A program made the position numbers and the translations under genes. From contig CAVLGW020000006.1 of NCBI GenBank assembly GCA_963669155.1, positions 248,001 through 312,000 of the forward strand: a DNA stretch of 64,000 bases. Direction: 5' to 3'. This stretch comes from Arbacia lixula. Taxonomy: Eukaryota; Echinodermata; Echinoidea; Arbacioida; Arbaciidae. The notes under the pieces were generated by a model. The model was not told the DNA's origin. It saw nothing but the letters and a program-made list of their open reading frames with translations, and ran no database searches. Positions 56,989-64,000 of this stretch are shown piece by piece; position 1 is the stretch's first letter, and each line of letters opens with the position of its first letter.

Positions 56989-57104
56989 TGTATTCTCTCA
57001 CATGTCCTCTCCCCTCCCGAGATCTATAAGTTATTTTGCTTTCTGAGCCATTACCCTGGAGGACTAGATTGCCGGTAAGATGTGTTAGTATTTGTTTGAA
57101 GAGA

Positions 57105-57235
57105 TATATATTACTTCCTGGAGTGCTTTTGAGAGCCTGTAGTTTCGGTTCAAGTTTTCGTCGTACATGAGGATGCAGAATTTATTTGATCTAATGGCAG
57201 TGCATTGTACAATGGTAAACCTTTCATGATTTCTG
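57105..57235 (+). repeat. Dispersed repeat R3, copy 2
   Basis: Matches 52,735-52,875 (TATTACTTCCTGGAGTGC, GGCAGTGCATTGTACAATGG). An R2 copy follows 150 bp later, so R3 and R2 may be parts of one longer element. Confidence 0.55.
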
Positions 57236-57378
57236 TACTACTGGCTTTATATCAAAATGATTAAATGGAGTTTAATCTGCACTAGGAGCACAACATGAAC
57301 ATTTTGAGAATTTGTGCTTTATTCATTCATTACATGTATTCCAATTGTAGATCATTTGTGGGCAAATGAGTTTCAGAG

Positions 57379-57493
57379 AGCTTCTAAAATAGACAATACA
57401 CAAATTTAAGACCATTGGCTGAAAAATTACCCACGATCGCCTTCTAAAGGCTCTTTTTTTAGTCTCCCCAGTATAGATTTTTCCCTTTAATAC
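57379..57493 (+). repeat. Dispersed repeat R2, copy 3
   Basis: AGCTTCTAAAATAGACAATA through CCCCAGTATAGATTTTTCCC, alike to the copies at 4,690 and 41,364. Confidence 0.7.
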
Positions 57494-57769
57494 TCTATTT
57501 CAAGTGTTATCTGCCAGCACGTGTTGACCCCACGTCACTTACTTTCTGCATGTCACCCTGTTCTCCTGTTCCTTTCGGGTTTTTTTTAAATCTTATCTAC
57601 CCCTCCCCCTCAATAATTTTTCGTATTTGTAGTAAATCAATTAGAGGGAGGTTTGTCATGTTTGTGCTCTTTAATTCTTTACAAACTATGCGAATTGTTT
57701 TACCAGTAAGATACATCCATTTCAAAATGCACCATTTCATAGGGCACAAAAGTCTTCTTCTCTTTCTTT

Positions 57770-58440
57770 CTCCCTCTATTCCTCTCTTTCCTTCTCTCTA
57801 TCTTCTATGTTATTTCTCCCCCATCCCATGTGGTTCTCATTATTACCATCCGTTCGTCCTTAGCCCCTTCTGTCTCTCTCTATCTCCCTATCCTAATGCC
57901 TCTCGTTTTTTTTTCTGGTTTTCTTTTTATCTGCCTCTCTCATTACACACACACACACACACATTCCATCTGGCAAAACTTTCTTTTTTTTTCCTCTCCC
58001 TCCCCCCTCTCTCTCTCCCTTTCTCTCTATCTTTCTCCCTCTCTCCTTCTCTCTTTTTTTTTCTCTCTGTTTCTCTCTCTCTCTCTATCTTCTATGTTAT
58101 CTCCCCTCCTCCTCCCCATCCCCTGTGGTCAGCATTCTTACTTTTCTGTTCGTCCTTAGCCCCTGCTCTGTCTCTTTCTCCCTGTCTTAATACTTCTCGT
58201 TTTTTTCTGGTTTTCTTCGTCTCTGTCCCTCTAATTATTTCACACAGACACACACACGCATACATACACACATTCACACACACACAGACACACACACATG
58301 AACACACACATTTACACACACACACACACGCAGTCCTTCTGCCTCTTCTCTTTCTTTTCATTCTTTCTTTGCCTCCTGTGTCCTCTTCGTTAGTGTCTCT
58401 CTCGCTTCTGTCTCTTGCTTATCTTGTAACTTTCTATTGT
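57770..58440. repeat. Pyrimidine-rich and CA-rich low-complexity block
   Basis: CT-rich DNA (57,770-58,130) with two CA runs (57,942-57,963 and about 58,240-58,333). A 307-codon ORF spanning it (57,550-58,473) encodes Ser/Leu/Phe/His runs made by these simple repeats, and is not a credible protein. Confidence 0.85.
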
Positions 58441-58479
58441 CTTCATAATTGCCTTTTCCTTTACACTTCGTAACAAAGT

Positions 58480-60340
58480 TTAAATGGGTATCGGGAACCC
58501 ATGGTGAAATTTATTGCCTCGAACATGAATCAAACAAAAATGCGTATAAATTACAAGCAATATACATTGCTAGTCATATCAAAATTGATTTAACGTCATA
58601 AAAATTCATTCAAGTGACCTATTAGTTTTACAAAAACAATTCGTGTAATGCTGTCCTTTTTTCTTCCAGTTAAATCGCATTTGCATGCCGACATCGCAAT
58701 ATCTATGATTTAACATAACACAGTGTACTTTCAATATGAGTTAATGATGCATACACAGTACGATGGTTATCAGTACCTTGATGTAGCACAGTGACGATAT
58801 GTAATTTACTTTAATTGTACTTCTGAAAGACATTTACTCCTTAACAGTGATAATATGTTCACAGACCAGTTACATTGCAGCGAACAATGTTTCTGTGTAT
58901 CAATCGAGTTGATAAGTTTGGGAAAATGTATAATTGATCCGGGGTGGTGACTTATATATACAGTGCATTGATATGATATAATTAGAAAAAGGTAGTCATA
59001 AGTAGACTATTTACACAATGTTGTAAAACAATATCAATCTGTATGACCATATATTGTACGATTACACTCTCCATTTAAAATAATGCAATTTCATTGTACA
59101 TTTCACGTGCGTAATGAACTGTTGGTCATGAAACACGCCTTGGAGCCAACGTATGTTAAACCCTTCTTTGAGGAACTTGTGTGAATTGCGTGTGAAAAGA
59201 GGGCACATGTGTCACACAAAGGGCTGAAGGAACCGCATTGATTCTCTCTCTAAATACAAAACAAACGTAATCACTGGATATATTCTTTAAAATTGAATTC
59301 ACAAAATAATATAATTCGCTTTTGCACGTAACTTAAACAAATAAAACTGAAAAAAAATTGCCTCAGGATCCATTTTCATTTAAAATACAGCCACATGACA
59401 CAATGAAATCTGGATGATCATTTGGGAAGCGTGCTTACTAGAAGGATGAATTTAGAGAGTACACATCTTTACCTCGGAGGGTTATTTTCTATACATGAAT
59501 ACGCATCACACATGTGACCATGTTTCTTAATTTCGCGGAACTTTTAAAACGAGAAAAAGACAACATGGAATTTAACTCCACATATTAAAAATTTACGCTA
59601 AACCAATTAACTCTTTTAACATGTGTGTTACATTTCTAGAATTGTTTAAATGATTATATTAGCAATGGCATGGAACATATGTTTGGCAGAAATCAGTGTG
59701 CTCTATATAAAAAAGGGCCTTTGCAAATCTTAAATGGTAGCATTGAGTTAGTCACTTTATCCCGATTGCTTAGATATTTATTCCTCACAGTAACATGAAC
59801 CCGACAATTCTAATATCGCTGCATTCATCATTTATTCCAATTATAAAATGTCTAGAAATGATAAATTGCTCATCCGCCTAACCGGTTTAATCTAACAATT
59901 TTTTTGTGTTTTTACGTCTATGTTCACTATAATTATGTTCACTTTGCCTTTACTTGCATATGCTGCTTTACCAGAATATTTCCTATTATTTAAGATTAAT
60001 TATTATATTTACACGGGTAGGTGCTGGCTGTCTCTTTTAAGTGTAAACAAACATGTAAAAAAACAAAGGTAGGATATACGAAGCATTAACGACATTTCAA
60101 CACAAAACAAATGTATCACACTCAATACACTGTATGCGAGAGCACAATAACAAGTAAAATTTGGCACGCATGTTTATCCTGGTATGGCTACGCGCCAGAT
60201 TTGTTTGAAAAAAAGTTATTGCAATCTTCTTCATTGCAGTATTTCATTCCACGGAACATTTATGTGTACATAAAAGTGACGAAACCATAAACTGAACAAT
60301 AATATTACGTGTGTTGCTACTTTTTCATTTGAATAAATAT
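58480..60340. other. Intergenic stretch between low-complexity block and gene D
   Basis: AT-rich, with no ORF of note, no exon-like segment and no recognisable repeat family. Confidence 0.5.
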
Positions 60341-60353
60341 CTATATTCAGTAA

Positions 60354-60359
60354 TTTATT
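60354..60359 (-). terminator. Candidate poly(A) signal of gene D
   Basis: TTTATT on the plus strand (AATAAA on the coding strand), about 183 nt downstream of the gene D stop codon. Confidence 0.45.
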
Positions 60360-60433
60360 ACCTTGCTTATATTACAATATGTACATATAAAGCGCGATAT
60401 TCTGTAACCGGTATTATACATGTTTAGAATTGG

Positions 60434-60498
60434 GAGGAGGAAGAAGGAAGGGAGGGGTGTGTTGGACGGGGTGGGGGGGGGGGGGCGGGGGGAGGGGA
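60434..60498 (+). repeat. G-rich tract in the presumed gene D 3' UTR
   Basis: GGGAGGAGGAAGAAGGAAGG and then runs of 4, 14, 6 and 4 G. The plus strand (template strand for gene D) has enough G runs for a quadruplex; the mRNA would be C-rich here. Confidence 0.6.
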
Positions 60499-60541
60499 TG
60501 TAACAAAAATCTTTCAATAACTGTTTGTTTGCTGAAACGTT

Positions 60542-60886
60542 TTACGATGGTAATAAATATCCATCTACACCCTCGGCTAAAGTAGGATTACAAGAGAAGA
60601 CTGAATCAATGGTTTCTTTGCGAGTTTTAATTTTGGGATCAACTTCACTTTGCTGGGTGGAACTTCCATTAGATTTTGGAACTACTGGGTGCATGGGGAC
60701 ATACTCTTCAGATGAAATCCTATCACGGAATATGAGGTCATTCTCGTATTCATGAGATGTCTCGTCGCTGGATGTTTCAGAATGAGTTGGTGTAGTCCAC
60801 TCGCTGCAAGACGATAGCCGGAGAGATGGGATATTCCGGTCATAGTAAGTGCGTGTTCGGGGATGCTGATCTACATCTGCATATGT
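60542..60886 (-). CDS. Gene D terminal exon (tyrosine-motif tail)
   Basis: 345 nt including TAA, identical in length to gene C exon 7. The acceptor is TACGATTTACTTAAG. Motifs TYADV, TYYDRNI, SHEYENDLI, SSEEYVPMHP and VDGYLLPS are spaced much as in gene C, which is strong evidence of common descent and selection on the tyrosines. Confidence 0.87.
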   Translation of the reverse strand, partial: TYADVDQHPRTRTYYDRNIPSLRLSSCSEWTTPTHSETSSDETSHEYENDLIFRDRISSEEYVPMHPVVPKSNGSSTQQSEVDPKIKTRKETIDSVFSCNPTLAEGVDGYLLPS

Positions 60887-63761
60887 CTTAAGTAAATCGT
60901 AGAAAATAAGAAGAGTATAAATCATTTTTTCATTTATTTATATATCTTACATGTTCGTTCTTTATACAATTACATACAAGTGTTCTGTTTATCTTAGTGT
61001 CATTTTACGAAGATTATATAACGATCAATTTCATAGAAAAACCGGTGCTTCGGAAGACCTAGTTATTTTTTTCCTCTTTCTAAGGACACAATTAAAATAA
61101 ACACAATTTGACTGTTCACGTTGAAGAAACAATCATTTTATTTCCCTAATTTCAAAGTTCATTAGTTGTATCCACTTTAATGAATAAGAGAACTATTAGC
61201 TTCAATTTAAAAGTAATATACACACAAACTCAAATATAGTTATTTGACCTTAAGATAAAATCAACTCGCTTACAAGATCCGGGATCGATGTCACTTGATT
61301 TACTGGTGCAGGCAGTGCAGGCGTGGCAAGTGTATCGGTCCTAGTGTGAAGTGTACGTTGACCTTTATATGAAACAGAAAAGGAATTGCTCCAAGCTGAT
61401 GACATTTATGAAATATTCATTATTTGCTTTCGTCCATTTTGTTGACCGTTGTTCAGATTCTTTTGTGTTTTGTTAAATTCCATGCACGTTGATGTGATCT
61501 TAAGTGAATATATTATGTTTTGCGTCCCTTCATTAAAATCAATTGAATTGAATGAAGTAATTTGACCGTTCTTGATATTATATCGTACTATGACGTTGCT
61601 AGCGCAATGTAGAAAGGGATAATGTTTGCTTAGTATTGTAACCTTGACCATATTAGCAGTTTTTATTCAATACAGTAAATCTTTTGCCTAAATTGTTGGA
61701 TGTGTTCTTAAGGGCCAATGGAAATGCATGATATGTTACATAATTGGAAGGTAACAGAAACTGATATTATGATAATGCATTGTAAATAAGAGCAAAACAG
61801 ACGTTCCTTACTTTGATTTTTCTTCCATACAATCGTTCCGCAACAGACAAAAAACACCAGCAGGTTCGGTACCAATATGCCAATGATCATGAGGACCTGA
61901 TTGTCAAAAAATGCAGCCTCTAGAAAAAAAAAACAACAAACATCATCTTAGCAATACTATACACAACCGTGGTTAAGTCAGTTGCATGAAGTTTGACGTC
62001 AAAATCATCTGACAATATTTACAAACCTGTTGCAATACATGTATATGATTCGTGTCGCCTTGATACCTCGAAAGTATTTCTCTACAATTTGATTATCCAT
62101 CATGTGTAAGGTAACGGTGTTTATCATCAAATGTTTGTAAAGTCTAGGACATTAAGGTTTGGAACTTTGTGTCGGTGTTGTGTTCATTGTTCACTATGAT
62201 TACTATAGTTACCACAGCTGCTGTTGAAATGATTAATCATATTGTAGTCAATTTAAACTTTACTAATAACAAATGTATGTTCACTTAATTAACATTTGCT
62301 GGTTCATTGTTTAAAATTTGCTCGTTATTATGATTTATTTTTAATAATTCTTCATGACGTTTATACATACCTTGAATATCAAAATACACTACCGTTGAGA
62401 TGGTAGAGTCCTCAAAATTGTTCAGTGCTGTTTGGCATGAAATGGATTTCCCATTAAATTCTGATGTCGGGCGAATGGTTAATGAAATGTAATTGACTTC
62501 AAGTTTTGGGTTTGTTGCTTCCCTCCTCTTAGTTAGCATATCGTCTAAATCTCTAACATCAAAGACGGTAGTATGCCACTCGAGCTCTACACCGGGTTTT
62601 ACAGGTGGATCCGTCTCGCAGATAAGCGTCTTTTCAATCCCATACTGCACTGCGAGGATGTCGCCATCACGATAGATGGCCTGAGTAACTGGATCCCGGA
62701 GAACTAAATGTCTGGCTGGCACTGAAAAAAGAATGGTGCGTGTCATTTTGAAGTCGAGCTGTTTGAAAAGCAAATCCTGCAATTATTTTAATTGTAATGA
62801 AATTTCAACTCAGAGCAGAAATAGAATTTGTAGATATGTCCCGGGTGATGTAACTCTAACCCTGGGTTGTAGCTCTTTCTGCAGGTAGTACTCATGTAGG
62901 TACAATATTCTGGGAATCCCCAAAACAAGATATTATTCATTACTTCATGCAAAAAAAATCGTTCATGTCGGCTGAGCTCCTTTTTGAAAGACACAAACGA
63001 CATTTTATCCTTTTGTCTCAAAGCTAGTATCTTGTTATAAAGTTAACCGACCTAACTCTGTGTAGACGTTTGATTAATTTGAAATATGAGGTTAAAATGA
63101 AATCGATAGTAAAAAGGTTAGCCTGTACCATAAGTTTATTTTAAACGACCCATAAATCAGGCAAATGTCTTCGAAAATTTTGCAATGATTAGACAATTTG
63201 ACTTCATTCTGAACAAATAGAGGCCTCAACAGCGTACAAATAACATAAAGACTGACATCATTAAAACAGTTTACTATTTCAATGGTGTCAGTCGATGAGA
63301 CTCAATAAAAGAAAGGGAAAACTTTCCTTAATTTATCCTACTCCAATGGTCCACATACAGGTCTGACTGAGCAACTGAAAATATCCAAAAACAATATTAT
63401 TCTTCAATACCTTCTACATCAAGTGTGACGTCAGTTGAGATATAACCAGTAATCGTGTCGTTGTAGGCAGTCGCACACTTTATAATTGCCCCGTCATTGA
63501 ACAGCTGCGGTATGAATTCAAGAGATGTGTAGCTTGTAACCGTCGACCCACTTGCATTCTGCCCGAGTGTTTTCTGGCCCTGTGATGTGATACGTGCCTC
63601 CACCAAACCAAGATCCCAGAACAGTCTAATAGCTGGCTTCACTGGGTGATCAGTTTCGCATACAAGAGTCTGTTGAGTACATTCTTCAATTTGCCACTTC
63701 TGTCCTGTGCGTAAGGTCTCGTTTGATGAAGTTGTCCTTAGATTAAGTCGCCTGGGCAAAA
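60542..63761 (-). CDS. Gene D (5' partial): Ig receptor with PI3K/Grb2-type tail, paralogue of gene C
   Basis: Exons in the window (5' to 3'): 63761-63411, 62721-62371, 61919-61812, 61362-61274, 60886-60542. All are GT-AG, phase 1-1 for the first three, then 1-0 and a terminal exon. Two C2/I-type Ig domains of equal length (117 codons each), a membrane span (MIIGILVPNLLVFFVCCGTI), a short linker and a tail of 114 residues. Tail motifs are TYADV, TYYDR, HEYEND (YxN), EEYVPM (YxxM) and DGYLLPS, in the order seen in gene C. The first visible exon needs one base from an upstream exon, so a V-type Ig and signal peptide exon are expected beyond base 64,000. The same receptor role as gene C is inferred. 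Confidence 0.86.
61274..61362 (-). CDS. Gene D linker exon
   Basis: 89 nt, phase 1 to 0, after TTTCTGTTTCATATAAAG and before GTAAGC. It reads QRTLHTRTDTLATPALPAPV and NQVTSIPDL. An alternative acceptor 20 bases further in (CACACTAG) would hit a stop, so the longer form is preferred. Confidence 0.72.
61812..61919 (-). CDS. Gene D membrane-span exon
   Basis: 108 nt, phase 1-1, after TTTTTTTTTTCTAG and before GTAAGG. It encodes AAFFDNQVLMIIGILVPNLL then VFFVCCGTIVWKKNQ, a single span with basic stop-transfer as in gene C (IWKKS). Confidence 0.85.
62371..62721 (-). CDS. Gene D membrane-proximal Ig exon
   Basis: 351 nt, phase 1-1, after CATTCTTTTTTCAG and before GTATGT. It starts VPARHLVLRD and holds KTLICETDPPVKPGVELEWH and SISCQTALN. 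Confidence 0.9.
63411..63761 (-). CDS. Gene D upstream Ig exon
   Basis: 351 nt, phase 1-1, after TTTTGGTTATTGCAG and before GTATTG. It starts VLPRRLNLRT and holds QTLVCETDHPVKPAIRLFWD and IIKCATAYN. Frames upstream of 63,761 that look open belong to the intron and the fold-back repeat. Confidence 0.88.
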
Positions 63762-63790
63762 CTGCAATAACCAAAATGCATTCATGGATA

Positions 63791-64000
63791 GTAAGCAAAT
63801 AATCAACGTTCGTGAGGGTGATGGGACGAACTATCACTTCCGAGGCGATCTGGATGTAGCTATCTTTCCGAAGATCGCCGAGGAAGTGATAGTTCGTCTC
63901 ATTGCCTGAAGCTAAAAGTTGATTATTTCCTTTATATTCCACATCTGAATCCAACTATCTATACCAAAAATGATAATGTGACGCGCAAAAGTACCTAGCC
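63791..64000. mobile_element. Short inverted-repeat element, copy 2 (MITE-like)
   Basis: AAGCAAATAATCAAC at 63793-63807 faces GTTGATTATTTCCTT at 63918-63932. It is about 33 bp shorter in the loop than the copy at 2,134-2,370 but shares both arms and the right flank. It is in the same orientation as copy 1 and lies in a gene D intron, 30 bp upstream of an Ig exon. Confidence 0.65.

Noticed and set aside
57550-58473. 307-codon plus-strand ORF, the longest in the window
   Set aside because: Its sequence is made of Ser/Leu/Phe/His/Thr runs encoded by CT and CA simple repeats; no domain, no splice support, and smaller ORFs in other frames look the same.
61274-61342. Shorter form of the gene D linker exon using the CACACTAG acceptor
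   Set aside because: In the required phase it reads into a stop codon; the acceptor 20 bases upstream keeps the frame open and ends in phase 0 as in gene C.

Overview
This is a eukaryotic, intron-rich, AT-rich genomic window from an animal. Four multi-exon cell-surface receptor genes can be assembled by eye from splice sites and open frames: immunoglobulin (Ig) and sushi/CCP ectodomains, one membrane span each, and intracellular tails. Intron sizes, a Tc1-type transposase relic, non-LTR retroelement relics, a tRNA-derived SINE-like block, many poly-C/G tracts and small palindromic repeats suggest a marine invertebrate. An echinoderm-like deuterostome is my best guess, but the sequence alone does not settle this.

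Layout: 1-8,500 is non-coding, with microsatellites, a small GC-rich island and a 2.5-kb array of X-box-like palindromes spaced about every 180 bp (5,469-7,954). Gene A (minus, 22,107 to 8,561, 11 exons, 619 residues) encodes a signal peptide, a V-type Ig domain, three six-cysteine sushi domains, a membrane span and a tail of about 230 residues that I do not recognise. 22,108-27,125 holds a decayed LINE and a palindromic repeat. Gene B (plus, 27,126 to 40,573, 10 exons, 592 residues) has a signal peptide, three Ig domains, a membrane span, a proline-rich segment and four small exons each carrying a tyrosine motif, the last a consensus ITIM. Its introns carry a second LINE relic, a SINE-like block and a dead Tc1-type transposase. 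Gene C (plus, 42,848 to 49,730, 7 exons, 554 residues) has the same ectodomain plan, but its tail has YxxM (PI3K-type) and YxN (Grb2-type) motifs. Gene D (minus, 63,761 to 60,542, 5' end outside the window) is a paralogue of C; its last coding exon has exactly the same length (345 nt) and the same order of tyrosine motifs.

The main interpretation, which is inference, is a small innate-immune or allorecognition receptor cluster. One member (B) has an inhibitory-type tail, and two (C and D) have PI3K/Grb2-type tails on related ectodomains, recalling paired receptors of vertebrates. Every ectodomain and membrane exon of all four genes is phase 1-1, which would make domain shuffling and duplication easy. 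Reading frames stay open across all junctions: coding totals are 1860, 1779 and 1665 nt for A, B and C, all multiples of three.
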